From Methylomicrobium sp035916875 (GTDB taxonomy: Bacteria; Pseudomonadota; Gammaproteobacteria; Methylococcales; Methylomonadaceae), in NCBI RefSeq assembly GCF_035916875.1, contig NZ_JAXUHN010000087.1, forward strand, positions 3,734 through 67,733: a DNA stretch of 64,000 nt. The letters run 5' to 3'. Each line of letters starts with the position of its first letter. Positions within the stretch are counted from its first letter, which is position 1. Position numbers and translations under genes: made by a program. The notes beneath the pieces are model-generated. The model did no database searches and had not been told where the DNA came from. It worked only from the letters and a program-made list of their open reading frames with translations. This document shows positions 26,880 to 35,818 of the stretch, one piece after another.

Positions 26880-27473
26880 ATGATGACTTTTTTCCGCTTT
26901 TTTGCATCCTTGTCACTCGTTTGCCTGACAATCGCCTATGCGCCGCTGACAGAGGCCGAGCCGATGTCTCAGGAGTGGGAGATTGATGCCCCCGCCAAGA
27001 AAATTCCGACAAAGCCGCAGAGTTATGGCGAACGCGTCGAGGAAAAAGCACTGAACAGTTTCGCGAATATTGCGACAGGATGGCTCGAAATGCCCAAGAA
27101 CGTCATCAATACGACCAATCAAAGCAATATCATCTACGGTTTTATCGGGGGCTTGGCGAAAGGCATGATTCACACTGCGGGACGGATGGGCGTCGGTATC
27201 GCCGAATTGGTTACCCTGCCGATAGCGACCGATCCCATCATTTATCCATTGTACATCTGGGATAATTTTAATGTAGATACCGTCTACGGCAATGTGATGC
27301 AAGTGCAGGAGCAGCAGCAAAGACAGGCCCCTGTAGTCGAGATTCCGCCGGCACCACAAGCCGCCGAGCCTGTAGCACCTGCGCCCGTATCGCCGCAATC
27401 GGCGCAGATGCAGTATCCGACCGATACGAATCGCAAGATCGATGCGATTTTCAAGGACAAGATGTTGAAATAA
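26880..27473 (+). CDS. Exosortase system-associated protein, TIGR04073 family
   Basis: 197-residue exported protein with a signal peptide (about residues 1-27). The core (about 50-135) has the family features: FANIATGWLEMPKN, a glycine-rich hydrophobic stretch GFIGGLAKG and DPIIYPLYIWDN. The tail is Gln/Pro/Ala-rich. The family is found mainly in genomes with an exosortase/PEP-CTERM sorting system; its biochemical role is unknown. It has an AGGA site before two adjacent ATGs. It may be read from its own promoter or through from tex, 59 nt upstream. Confidence 0.78.
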   Translation: MMTFFRFFASLSLVCLTIAYAPLTEAEPMSQEWEIDAPAKKIPTKPQSYGERVEEKALNSFANIATGWLEMPKNVINTTNQSNIIYGFIGGLAKGMIHTAGRMGVGIAELVTLPIATDPIIYPLYIWDNFNVDTVYGNVMQVQEQQQRQAPVVEIPPAPQAAEPVAPAPVSPQSAQMQYPTDTNRKIDAIFKDKMLK

Positions 27474-27484
27474 AACGCGCATCA

Positions 27485-27514
27485 TTCCCTAATGGCGTCT
27501 ACGCCGTTAGGGAA
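27485..27514. terminator. 14-bp hairpin between convergent genes
   Basis: TTCCCTAATGGCGT and ACGCCGTTAGGGAA pair over 14 positions (one wobble) with a 2-nt loop, between the TIGR04073 gene and rsfS. On the plus strand it is followed by an A-run and on the minus strand by a weak T-rich stretch, so it could end both transcripts but is not canonical. Confidence 0.6.
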
Positions 27515-27522
27515 CAAAAAAA

Positions 27523-27873
27523 TTAAAACGACTTTCCTGCCTCTTTGGACTGATCCACCGACCAAAGCTTTTCAAGCTGGTAAAACTCGCGTGACTGCGC
27601 GGTCATTGCATGAACGATCACATCGCCCAAATCCAGCAGAACCCAATCCGATCCCAAATCACCCTCCATACCCAACGGCTTTACGCCGAATTCAGCCAGT
27701 TTTTCGACGACATAGTCGCACAGTGCTTTCAGGTGCCGATCCGAGGTACCGGTCACTAACACCATAAAGTCGGTAAAACTGGTCTTGCCACGGACGTCGA
27801 GTGTAGTGATATATTTACCTTTCTTGTCATCCAGGACCGCCTGAACGATTTTTAGTATTTCTTCTGCTTGCAT
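27523..27873 (-). CDS. rsfS: Ribosome silencing factor
   Basis: 116-residue protein that binds ribosomal protein L14 and blocks joining of the 30S and 50S subunits in stationary phase. The family core TLDVRGKTSFTDFMVLVTG and the DWVLLDLGDVIVH strand are present. It follows nadD by 30 nt, a pairing conserved across bacteria, and closes the long aroK-to-rsfS run. Confidence 0.95.
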   Translation of the reverse strand: MQAEEILKIVQAVLDDKKGKYITTLDVRGKTSFTDFMVLVTGTSDRHLKALCDYVVEKLAEFGVKPLGMEGDLGSDWVLLDLGDVIVHAMTAQSREFYQLEKLWSVDQSKEAGKSF

Positions 27874-27903
27874 TCGTTTTCCTAAATGAGCTGATCGAAG
27901 AGA

Positions 27904-28527
27904 TCAGACTTTTTGATAAAGATGATGACTATGGATATAGTCTAATACGGCATCGGGCAATAAAAAACGAGGATCTCGCTTTTCGGCGATCATTTTGCGG
28001 ATTGCGCTAGCCGAAATATCCAGTTCGGTGATCGGCCGAAACAACAGCTTGCCGGCTTTGTGCCGTGTCAATTCGGCCGCATCGAAGACTTGCCGGGCTC
28101 TAAAAAACTCGCTTTGCAGTTGAATCGAATAGCCGGGCCGGGTCATCACGACGATATGCGCATGATCGAATAACTCAGTCCATCGATGCCAGCTTGTCAA
28201 TCCGTTGAATGCGTCAACTCCGATGAACAGCAGTAATGGCCGCCGCGGAAAATCGCGGCATAACGACCGCAGCGTATCGACCATGTAAGACGGACCATCC
28301 CTATCCAGCTCGCGGGTATCGATCACGAGCCCGGGCAGATTTTCAGTCGCGAGACGCAGCATGTCGAGCCGCATCTTCGGCATCGCGGAAGGTTCCGACC
28401 GATGCGGCGGGGTTTTGTTCGGAAGCAGACGCACTTCGTCCAGCTTAAAAATCTCCCTGACCTCGATAATGGCGCGCAGATGGCCGTAATGTACCGGGTC
28501 GAAGGTGCCGCCGAAGATGCCGATCAT
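27904..28527 (-). CDS. nadD: Nicotinate-nucleotide adenylyltransferase
   Basis: Transfers AMP from ATP to nicotinate mononucleotide in NAD synthesis. 207 residues with the nucleotidyltransferase motif GIFGGTFDPVHYGH at residues 3-16 and the second ATP-binding motif ISASAIRK near the C-terminus. The start abuts the proA stop with no gap, so translation should be coupled. It is followed by rsfS. Confidence 0.96.
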   Translation of the reverse strand: MIGIFGGTFDPVHYGHLRAIIEVREIFKLDEVRLLPNKTPPHRSEPSAMPKMRLDMLRLATENLPGLVIDTRELDRDGPSYMVDTLRSLCRDFPRRPLLLFIGVDAFNGLTSWHRWTELFDHAHIVVMTRPGYSIQLQSEFFRARQVFDAAELTRHKAGKLLFRPITELDISASAIRKMIAEKRDPRFLLPDAVLDYIHSHHLYQKV

Positions 28528-29766
28528 TTATCGGCGAATATGGCCATCGCCGAGCACGATGAATTTCAGCGTGGTAAGCCCCGCCAACCCGACCGGCCCG
28601 CGCGCATGCAGCTTGTCGGTGCTGATGCCGATTTCGGCGCCTAATCCGTATTCAAAACCATCCGCGAAACGCGTCGAAGCATTCACCATCACCGAACTCG
28701 AATCGACCTCACGCAAAAAGCGCCGCGCCAACGTGTAATTTTCAGTCATGATCGCGTCGGTATGTTGAGAACCGTAACGGTTGATATGGAAAATCGCCTC
28801 GTCGATTCCGGCCACGATCTTGATCGACAATATCGGCGCCAAATATTCAGTGACCCAGTCTTCCTCGGTCGCGCGCGTCGCGGAAGGAATCAGCGAACAG
28901 GTTTTCGGACAACCGCGCAGTTCTACGCCTTTTTGCCGGTATTGTTCGGCCAGAAGCGGCAAGACTTGCCCGGCAATCGCTTCTGCAACCAATAGCGTTT
29001 CCATTGCGTTGCAGACGCCGTAACGGTGCGTCTTTGCGTTGACCGCGACCTTTACCGCTTTGTCGATGTCGGCCGAGTCGTCGATATAAACATGACAAAT
29101 ACCGTCCAGGTGCTTGATCACCGGAATCGTCGCATTGTTCGCGATGCGTTCGATCAGACTCTTGCCTCCGCGCGGCACGATAACATCGACATATCTGTCC
29201 ATCGTGATCAACTCGCCGACGGCTTCACGGTCTGTCGTTTCCACCACCTGCACCGCGTCACTCGGCAAACCGGCCGCCTCCAAACCCTCGGAGATACAGG
29301 CTGCGATCGCTTTGTTTGAATGAATCGACTCCGAGCCGCCGCGCAAGATGCAGGCATTGCCCGCTTTCAGGCACAAGGCCGCCGCATCGACGGTCACGTT
29401 CGGACGCGATTCGTAAATGATGCCGATCACGCCGAGTGGCACGCGCATCTGACCAACCTGAATGCCGCTGGGCCGGTAATTCAGACCGGTGATTTCGCCG
29501 ACCGGGTCCGGCAATGCGGCCACCTGCTGCAAGCCGTCAATCATGGTTTGTATAGCCTTTTCAGACAGCGTCAACCGGTCCAGTAATGCCGCATCCAGGC
29601 CATTCGCGCGGCCGGCATCGAGGTCCTTATTGTTTTCCGCTTTCAACATGTCGCGGCGGCTGTCGAGCGCTTCGGCGATTTTCAGCAACGCCAGATTCTT
29701 CCTTCCGGTCTCGGCACGGCTGATTTCTGTTCCGGCTTGTCTTGCCTTGATTCCAAGACCCTGCAT
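28528..29766 (-). CDS. proA: Gamma-glutamyl phosphate reductase
   Basis: NADPH-dependent second step of proline synthesis, giving glutamate-5-semialdehyde. The catalytic Cys lies in YGVCNAMETLL, and LKAGNACILRGGSES is the nucleotide-site stretch. I choose the ATG at 29766 (412 residues) over a TTG at 29784: the N-terminus then aligns with E. coli ProA and a weak AGAG site precedes it. Its partner proB is not here. It lies 98 nt after glk and directly abuts nadD. Confidence 0.95.
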   Translation of the reverse strand: MQGLGIKARQAGTEISRAETGRKNLALLKIAEALDSRRDMLKAENNKDLDAGRANGLDAALLDRLTLSEKAIQTMIDGLQQVAALPDPVGEITGLNYRPSGIQVGQMRVPLGVIGIIYESRPNVTVDAAALCLKAGNACILRGGSESIHSNKAIAACISEGLEAAGLPSDAVQVVETTDREAVGELITMDRYVDVIVPRGGKSLIERIANNATIPVIKHLDGICHVYIDDSADIDKAVKVAVNAKTHRYGVCNAMETLLVAEAIAGQVLPLLAEQYRQKGVELRGCPKTCSLIPSATRATEEDWVTEYLAPILSIKIVAGIDEAIFHINRYGSQHTDAIMTENYTLARRFLREVDSSSVMVNASTRFADGFEYGLGAEIGISTDKLHARGPVGLAGLTTLKFIVLGDGHIRR

Positions 29767-29864
29767 GTACTCTCTGATGCCCAAAACCGATACCTGCTAA
29801 TTTGCTTAATAAACTTGCGATTATATCGGTTCTGCCAGCGATGCAACAACTGCAAAAATCTGGA

Positions 29865-30851
29865 TCAAGCGGCCAGCCGGGAACCGAAAGCCAAGGCGCC
29901 CAACAACCCTACTTCCTGATTGATGCAGACTTTAACCGGAATTTGCTCCAGGGCCGCGCGGTAGCGCCCTTTTGCCAAGTAGCCATCCATGAAGTCCCCG
30001 CGCGTGATAACCGGCAGGATCTTTGCAGCGATGCCGCCGGCAAGATAGACGCCCGCATAAGGCAAGCATTTTAGCGCCAGATTGCCGGCTTCGGCACCAT
30101 AAATCCGGCAGAAGAGCGACAATGCCGCAACACTCAGCGCATCGGCACCCGCCACACCCGCGTCACCGATCACCGCAGCCGGGTCGTATTCTCTCATCTG
30201 CTGCTCGATGCCGGGCTGTGCCGGTGCATGGCCGACTGTTTTCAAAAATTGATAAATGTTGATCAGCCCTTCGCCTGACAGCAGCCTTTCATAACTGACA
30301 TGCCCCGGATATTTTTCCCACAGGAACTGCAATAAAGCGAGTTCCTGTTTGCTGCCCGGCGCAAAATCGCTGTGCCCGCCCTCGCTGGCCAACACCTGAT
30401 GCTTTTCTCCATCCCAGGCAACGATAGCCTCCCCCAGACCGGTGCCTGCCGCAAGTATCGCGCTGTTACCTGGACGGGGTTCCGAATCGGGATTCAGCGT
30501 CACAAAATCCACCGCCGGCAAATCCAGAATGCCCCAGGCGGTCGCTTCGAGATCATTCAACAGTCGAACCTTCTCTGTGCCGAGGTAATTGCCGATTTCA
30601 CTTCGACGCAACACCCAAGGCAGGTTGGTCGCCACGCAATCGCCATCGACGATGGGGCCTGCAACGCCGAGGCAGGCCGAAGCGATCGCATCCATCTCGC
30701 CCTCTTTTAAAAAATCCTGCAATAGAGTGGTAAAAGTTGAGTGGTCAAGGCTCGAATAGCGCGTTTTTTTGATGCACCGCCACTCGTCGCCATTCGCATC
30801 ATAGAGCGCGAGTATCGTCTTGGTGCCGCCCACATCGCCCGCCAGTATCAT
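29865..30851 (-). CDS. glk: Glucokinase
   Basis: Phosphorylates glucose with ATP. 328 residues of the E. coli Glk type: phosphate-binding GDVGGTKT at residues 5-12, the AAGTGLGEA stretch, and SEGGHSDFAP with the sugar-binding residues. It starts 2 nt after the upstream DUF411 gene, a tight spacing that implies one transcript. Together with proA and hemE it makes the cluster metabolically mixed. Confidence 0.94.
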   Translation of the reverse strand: MILAGDVGGTKTILALYDANGDEWRCIKKTRYSSLDHSTFTTLLQDFLKEGEMDAIASACLGVAGPIVDGDCVATNLPWVLRRSEIGNYLGTEKVRLLNDLEATAWGILDLPAVDFVTLNPDSEPRPGNSAILAAGTGLGEAIVAWDGEKHQVLASEGGHSDFAPGSKQELALLQFLWEKYPGHVSYERLLSGEGLINIYQFLKTVGHAPAQPGIEQQMREYDPAAVIGDAGVAGADALSVAALSLFCRIYGAEAGNLALKCLPYAGVYLAGGIAAKILPVITRGDFMDGYLAKGRYRAALEQIPVKVCINQEVGLLGALAFGSRLAA

Positions 30852-30853
30852 GA

Positions 30854-31318
30854 TTACTTGCCTTGATAGTGGTTGAAGATTTGAAAATGTTTTTCCTTAT
30901 CAAAACTCATCACATCATAAGGGTCTACACGTCCGCCCATTTCCATGCCAGGGCTGCCGGTAACCATGCCCGGCACCGCCAGCCCGGTTACTTTGGGTTT
31001 GGTCTTTAGCAATTTCTTGATGTCCGCGGCCGGAACGTGCCCCTCGACGACATAGCCGTCGACGATCGCGGTATGGCACGACGCCATTTCTTTCGGCACC
31101 CCATATCGGGTTTTAATCTCCTCCATTGCGTCGTTAATGTTATCTTTCACATTGAAATTGTTTTGCTTCAAATGCTCGATCCACTTGCCGCAACAGCCGC
31201 AGGTTGGGCTGCGGTAAACGGTAATCTCGACCGGCTTTTCCGCCGCGTAGACGGCAGGTCCCAAAATCGCCGTAATCAGAAGCCATAAAACGATTTGAAT
31301 TGCTTTCATGATGATCAC
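30854..31318 (-). CDS. DUF411 metal-binding periplasmic protein
   Basis: 154-residue exported protein of the DUF411 family, often linked with copper handling. A signal peptide covers about residues 1-26. The thioredoxin-like start ITVYRSPTCGCCGKW carries three cysteines as C-G-C-C, and a further Cys-His pair lies in MASCHTA. The C-terminal part is methionine-rich (GMVTGSPGMEMGG), compatible with Cu(I) binding. It sits 11 nt after hemE and 2 nt before glk. Two starts (31318 or 31309) are possible and change only three residues. Metal specificity is inference. Confidence 0.85.
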   Translation of the reverse strand: MIIMKAIQIVLWLLITAILGPAVYAAEKPVEITVYRSPTCGCCGKWIEHLKQNNFNVKDNINDAMEEIKTRYGVPKEMASCHTAIVDGYVVEGHVPAADIKKLLKTKPKVTGLAVPGMVTGSPGMEMGGRVDPYDVMSFDKEKHFQIFNHYQGK

Positions 31319-31329
31319 CCCGAGTGGTG

Positions 31330-32409
31330 TTAAATTGGGTTTAATGGTAGATGATAAGCCGGACTGAAACGATGCACCGCATCAACCATCGCGCCGACAT
31401 TTTCCGGATTGATGTCGGGCAGAATGCCGTGTCCCAAATTGAACACATGACCGGATCCCCTACCGTATTTTTCTAAAATGGTTTTAACTTTTTCGGCAAT
31501 GATCTCCGGCTTGGCATAGAGCGCGACCGGATCCATATTGCCTTGCAAAGCCACTTTATCACCGACTCGGGCGCGCGCTAGACCGATATCGGTTTGCCAG
31601 TCAAGCCCCAACGTATCATAACCCGCTTCGACCATCGTTTCCAGCCACAGTCCGCCGCCCTTGGTAAATAGAATGGTCGGAATTTTTTGACCGTTCATGT
31701 TGGTTTTCAATAATGCCGCCACCCGACTGGCATATCGTAATGAAAACATCCGATAATCCTCGGAGGTCAACATGCCGCCCCAGGTATCGAATACCATCAC
31801 CGCCTGCGCGCCGGCAGCAATCTGCGCATTCAGATAAGCCGCGACCGCCTCGGCAAGCTTCTCGAGCAAGACATGCATCAATGCCGGCTGTTCATACATC
31901 AATGCTTTGACTTTGCGGAAACTTTTGCTACCGCCGCCTTCGACCATGTAGGTCGCCAGTGTCCAGGGGCTGCCGGAAAAACCGATCAACGGTACGCGCC
32001 CGTTCAATTCGCGACGAATCAAACGCACCGCGTCGATTACATAGCGCAAGTCGGTTTCAGGATCAGGAATGCCGAGATTGTAAATATCTGCAGACGTACT
32101 GATCGGTCTCGCAAACTGCGGCCCCTCCCCTTCGGAAAAGCTCAAGCCCAGCCCCATTGCATCGGGAATGGTCAAAATATCCGAGAACAGAATCGCCGCA
32201 TCGAAGGCAAAGCGCCTGAGCGGCTGTAGCGTCACTTCGCAAGCGAGATCGGGATTCGTGCATAAATTAATGAAACTGCCGGCTTCTTCTCTGACCTTTC
32301 GATATTCTGGCAAATACCGGCCTGCCTGACGCATCATCCACACCGGCGTGCGCTCGACAGGCTGCTTTAACAAGGCTCTGAGAAAAGTGTCGTTCTTTAA
32401 TTCTGTCAT
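31330..32409 (-). CDS. hemE: Uroporphyrinogen decarboxylase
   Basis: Decarboxylates uroporphyrinogen III to coproporphyrinogen III in haem synthesis. 359 residues, with the signature PVWMMRQAGRYLPEYR near residue 20 and the catalytic-site Asp in LFSDILTIPDAMG. Full length. It is the fourth gene of the aroK-aroB-damX-hemE order, which recurs in gammaproteobacteria, 48 nt after damX. Confidence 0.96.
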   Translation of the reverse strand: MTELKNDTFLRALLKQPVERTPVWMMRQAGRYLPEYRKVREEAGSFINLCTNPDLACEVTLQPLRRFAFDAAILFSDILTIPDAMGLGLSFSEGEGPQFARPISTSADIYNLGIPDPETDLRYVIDAVRLIRRELNGRVPLIGFSGSPWTLATYMVEGGGSKSFRKVKALMYEQPALMHVLLEKLAEAVAAYLNAQIAAGAQAVMVFDTWGGMLTSEDYRMFSLRYASRVAALLKTNMNGQKIPTILFTKGGGLWLETMVEAGYDTLGLDWQTDIGLARARVGDKVALQGNMDPVALYAKPEIIAEKVKTILEKYGRGSGHVFNLGHGILPDINPENVGAMVDAVHRFSPAYHLPLNPI

Positions 32410-32457
32410 TCGTTATAAACTTGTAAGTTAGTAAGTTTGCGAGCGCTTTCTTGTTGC

Positions 32458-33903
32458 TTAGGGCTTGGGCATGAAAGGAAACTCTTTTCTGATCGTGCCA
32501 AATTTCCGTATCATTGACGACTTAAACTCGGCCGGCAATGATTTCTTTGCGTTTTTTGCCGATTCGGCATCCGCAAAATCCCCATACAACAGCACGAATT
32601 TTTCCTTGCCCTTCCAAATACGCCGCACAAATCTCAAATCCGGTTGCAATTCGGCATGGCGGGCAATCACCGCCTGTACGGCGGATGCATTTGATATTAT
32701 CATTAATTGCAGCGCGTAGCTGTTTTCCGGCCGCGCCGCCAGCCACTCGGAATCGTCTCCCGATCCCACTTGGGCAGCCGACTCCGGGGATGGCACCGGA
32801 GAAACCGCTGCATCCGTAGCCGTTTCAGGAAGCACTTGCTGCTGTTCCGGGGTCTTTGCCGAATTATTCGAAAATGCAGGGGCAGCAGGCGCTACGGCGA
32901 CCAGCTTCGCTTGCTCGCCGCCAACGGCCTGGCCGGTTTTACCAAAAGGTGCTGGCCCATCCAACTGCTCACCAGGTAAATCCGGATCTTGCGAGCCTTG
33001 CAATAAACCGCCGACAGGCAAACTTAAAATAGGCTGCCGTAAATCGGAATAGGCTTTGCTTGCACCAGACTGAACCGTTGCGGCGTTATTTTGATCGGCC
33101 GGTCTTGACGCGGTAAACCATTGTATATAAAACGCCAAGGATACCAGACAGACCACGGCAACAATCAAGAACGTCAACGAATCTACGCTTTCTTTGGGTT
33201 TATTCAGTTCCGGAAAGTGAGCGATCATTTTCGCCGGAATACCGTGTGACTCCCGATAGACCACATCGAGCACATCGTCCGTCAACCCCTTGCCAAACCG
33301 TGGCGAAACCGAATGCGAGGCGATGTGCTGGACAAAATCGCGACATTCTTTTTGGAGTAGGGGTTTGGCCTCGACGATAAAGCAATTTTCGATTACCGGG
33401 TCCGAGCAGTTTTTGACATGCCACTGATCGTGCGTCAAGACGAAGAGAGCACGCAAATTCGAATGCTTTTCGGCCAACTGAATTAACCGGGTAAGAAGGC
33501 CTGGAGCCAATTCGCCCGCATCATCGATGACAAGAACGACATCCTTACGAGAATCCGGCGTACGGTCATATCCGGTATTTCTGACCGGCACTTCGGGTTT
33601 GAGACGCGCAACCAAAGGACCGACGCGATCATGGACTTCCTCAAACGTCATGCCGCCATGCCCCTTCATCATGCACCAGGACCACTCATCCTTCAGGCGT
33701 TTCTGCAAAACCTCCAGAAAGGCGGTCTTGCCGACACCTTCCGGGCCGCACAGCACGATGGCCTGCTCAGTATTGGCGAGTAAATGTTGTAATAATTCGA
33801 GATTCTGGCTTCTCTCCGGCGTCATCAGAAAGCGGAGCGACGCCGCCTTGCCCTCGCTCCGCACCGTTTTGACTTGATAGGTATCACCATCAATTTCGAC
33901 CAT
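32458..33903 (-). CDS. damX: DamX-like protein (AAA ATPase plus SPOR domain)
   Basis: Bitopic division-site protein. A cytoplasmic ExeA-like AAA domain has Walker A GPEGVGKT (53-60) and Walker B VVLVIDDAG (D127, D128). A single membrane helix follows (about 242-262), then a Pro/Ala/Gln-rich periplasmic linker and a C-terminal SPOR domain (about 397-470). E. coli DamX has a weaker ATPase part, but position after aroB and architecture fit. It overlaps aroB by 14 nt. With the SPOR protein at 2579-4117 the window encodes two septal glycan-binding candidates. Confidence 0.87.
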   Translation of the reverse strand: MVEIDGDTYQVKTVRSEGKAASLRFLMTPERSQNLELLQHLLANTEQAIVLCGPEGVGKTAFLEVLQKRLKDEWSWCMMKGHGGMTFEEVHDRVGPLVARLKPEVPVRNTGYDRTPDSRKDVVLVIDDAGELAPGLLTRLIQLAEKHSNLRALFVLTHDQWHVKNCSDPVIENCFIVEAKPLLQKECRDFVQHIASHSVSPRFGKGLTDDVLDVVYRESHGIPAKMIAHFPELNKPKESVDSLTFLIVAVVCLVSLAFYIQWFTASRPADQNNAATVQSGASKAYSDLRQPILSLPVGGLLQGSQDPDLPGEQLDGPAPFGKTGQAVGGEQAKLVAVAPAAPAFSNNSAKTPEQQQVLPETATDAAVSPVPSPESAAQVGSGDDSEWLAARPENSYALQLMIISNASAVQAVIARHAELQPDLRFVRRIWKGKEKFVLLYGDFADAESAKNAKKSLPAEFKSSMIRKFGTIRKEFPFMPKP

Positions 33904-34972
33904 AAGTGTTTAACGTCAATTCCAGGAGGGTCCGATCAATATACACCGGCAATGTCGCCTTGCCGATTTTTTCCAGCAAAATCAATCGAATTCGGCCGTC
34001 CAAATTCTTTTTATCTACCGCCATCAGTTCGAGAAACCGCTCGGAATCGAGCGCCGCGGGAGGAATCACCGGCAAACCGGCGCGCCGGACCAACGCGATG
34101 ATTCTTTCTAGATCCTGCCGAGACAGCCAGCCTTTGCGCATCGACAGCTCAGCCGCCTGGCAAATGCCTATTGCAACCGCCTCTCCATGCAGGTAGGCTC
34201 CGTAACCGGTGCCGGTTTCAATTGCATGACCAAAAGTATGGCCGAGATTCAAAGTTGCTCTGACGCCGGTCTCGGTTTCATCCTCAGCGACAATGTCGGC
34301 TTTGTTGCGGCAGGAATGCTCGATCGCATGGGCCAACGCATTTTTATCGCGCGCGCGTAATGCATCGATACTATGCTCCAACCAGACAAAAAAGTCGGCA
34401 TCCCGAATCAGGCCGTATTTTATCACTTCCGCAAGACCCGCCGACAATTGGCGATCGTCGAGAGTGTCCAGCACATCGGTATCGGCCAGTACGCATTGCG
34501 GCTGATAAAACGCGCCGATCATGTTTTTGCCGAGCGGATGATTGACCCCGGTTTTGCCGCCGACCGACGAATCGACCTGCGCCAGCAACGTAGTCGGAAT
34601 TTGCAGAAATGCTATGCCGCGTTGATAGCAGGCTGCCGCGAAGCCGCCCATATCGCCGATTACGCCGCCCCCCAGCGCGATCAAGGTCGCATTGCGGCTA
34701 AATTTGGCGACTAACAGTTTGTCGAAAATCCGGCCGAGAGTATCCAAGGTCTTGTACTGCTCGCCATCCGCTAATATCACCGTTTCGATCTGATAAGCCT
34801 GCAGACTTTGCAAAACCTTATCGAGATACAGCGGCGCAACCGTTTCATTGGTGACGATCAGGACTTGTCTGGATTTGATGTGACGGGTATATAAATCCGC
34901 CTGATTTAAAAGCTGGGAACCGATATAAATAGGGTAACTGCGATCACCCAACTCGACATGTAATTGTTTCAT
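33890..34972 (-). CDS. aroB: 3-dehydroquinate synthase
   Basis: NAD- and metal-dependent cyclisation of DAHP to 3-dehydroquinate, second step of the shikimate pathway. 360 residues. GGGVIGDMGGFAA and the substrate-site stretch VGGKTGVNHPLGKNMIGAF are intact, with the zinc-ligand histidines in NLGHTFGHAIE. It starts inside the aroK stop (4-nt overlap) and ends inside damX. Confidence 0.97.
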   Translation of the reverse strand: MKQLHVELGDRSYPIYIGSQLLNQADLYTRHIKSRQVLIVTNETVAPLYLDKVLQSLQAYQIETVILADGEQYKTLDTLGRIFDKLLVAKFSRNATLIALGGGVIGDMGGFAAACYQRGIAFLQIPTTLLAQVDSSVGGKTGVNHPLGKNMIGAFYQPQCVLADTDVLDTLDDRQLSAGLAEVIKYGLIRDADFFVWLEHSIDALRARDKNALAHAIEHSCRNKADIVAEDETETGVRATLNLGHTFGHAIETGTGYGAYLHGEAVAIGICQAAELSMRKGWLSRQDLERIIALVRRAGLPVIPPAALDSERFLELMAVDKKNLDGRIRLILLEKIGKATLPVYIDRTLLELTLNTYGRN

Positions 34973-35499
34973 TCTGTTTCGGAATTGATTGCCCTGTAGC
35001 GTTCTAAAATGCGGCTGACGACCGCTTTGCTTTGCATCACGCCCGTGTCGACTTTAAAGTCGGCGCAAGCCAGATAGAGCGGTTCGCGTTCGGCATAGAG
35101 ACTTTCCAAACGCGCTCTGGGATTGTCTGTTCTGAGCAACGGGCGCTGCGTGTCCTTGCGCGTCCGTTCCAAAATCCTGCCGACCGAACACTTTAGATAA
35201 ACGACAAAACCGTTTTCTTTCAATAAGCGGCGGTTTTCTTCGCGCAGGATAGCGCCGCCGCCGGTTGCCAGCACGATGCCTTGCATTCCGGTCAGTTGCC
35301 TTATCATTTTCTGTTCGCGGTCCCGGAATCCTTCCTCGCCTTCAAACTCGAAGATTGTCGGGATATTAACACCGGTCGCCTCCTCGATCGCCTTGTCGCT
35401 ATCGTAGAAAGGTAATTTCAGCGACTTTGCCAATTGCCGACCGACCGTCGTTTTACCAGCGCCCATCAGACCGATTAAATATATGTTTTCAGATCGCAT
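34969..35499 (-). CDS. aroK: Shikimate kinase
   Basis: Phosphorylates shikimate at the 3-OH. 176 residues with Walker A GLMGAGKTT (10-18), a shikimate-binding D-x-D region (FYDSDKAIE) and GGGAILREENR. It is first gene of the aroK-aroB-damX-hemE run and overlaps aroB by an ATGA. Its promoter must lie in the 319 nt before it, because the pilus operon upstream ends in a terminator. Confidence 0.96.
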   Translation of the reverse strand: MRSENIYLIGLMGAGKTTVGRQLAKSLKLPFYDSDKAIEEATGVNIPTIFEFEGEEGFRDREQKMIRQLTGMQGIVLATGGGAILREENRRLLKENGFVVYLKCSVGRILERTRKDTQRPLLRTDNPRARLESLYAEREPLYLACADFKVDTGVMQSKAVVSRILERYRAINSETE

Positions 35500-35818
35500 G
35501 ACGTATCGCCACGGTATTCATCTTTCCTGTTAAAAAAACATATCATTATGCCTGTTTCTTTTTAGCAAGATCAATCGGCAGAATAAAAATTGTTTAAAAG
35601 CGACAGAATAATACTGCAACAAGCCAAAGGAATGGATACGGATATTAGGCAAGACAGGGACGACGATTTGTGCCTGAAAACTGAATTCGGCTTCCTTTCT
35701 CGTATCATATTTTGTTCTAAAAATATTGCACTTGGAATTCGAGCGCGGGCCCTGTTAAAAACAATTTGCTTCGCACAAAAAAAGGGGCTTACGCCCCTTT
35801 TATGATGCCAATCGGTTG
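35500..35818. other. 319-nt intergenic region, aroK promoter and pilQ terminator
   Basis: It holds the terminator at 35780-35801 and AT-rich DNA before aroK. A 71-codon plus-strand frame (35590-35805) runs into the terminator and resembles no family, so I do not call it. Confidence 0.6.
35780..35801 (-). terminator. Rho-independent terminator of the pil operon
   Basis: On the minus strand AAAAGGGGC and GCCCCTTTT form a 9-bp stem with a 4-nt loop, and the transcript continues into a T-run (A at 35777-35783 on the plus strand). It is 18 nt after the pilQ stop and separates it from aroK. Confidence 0.88.

Noticed and set aside
35590..35805. 71-codon plus-strand frame before pilQ
   Set aside because: It runs into the pil terminator and has no recognisable features.
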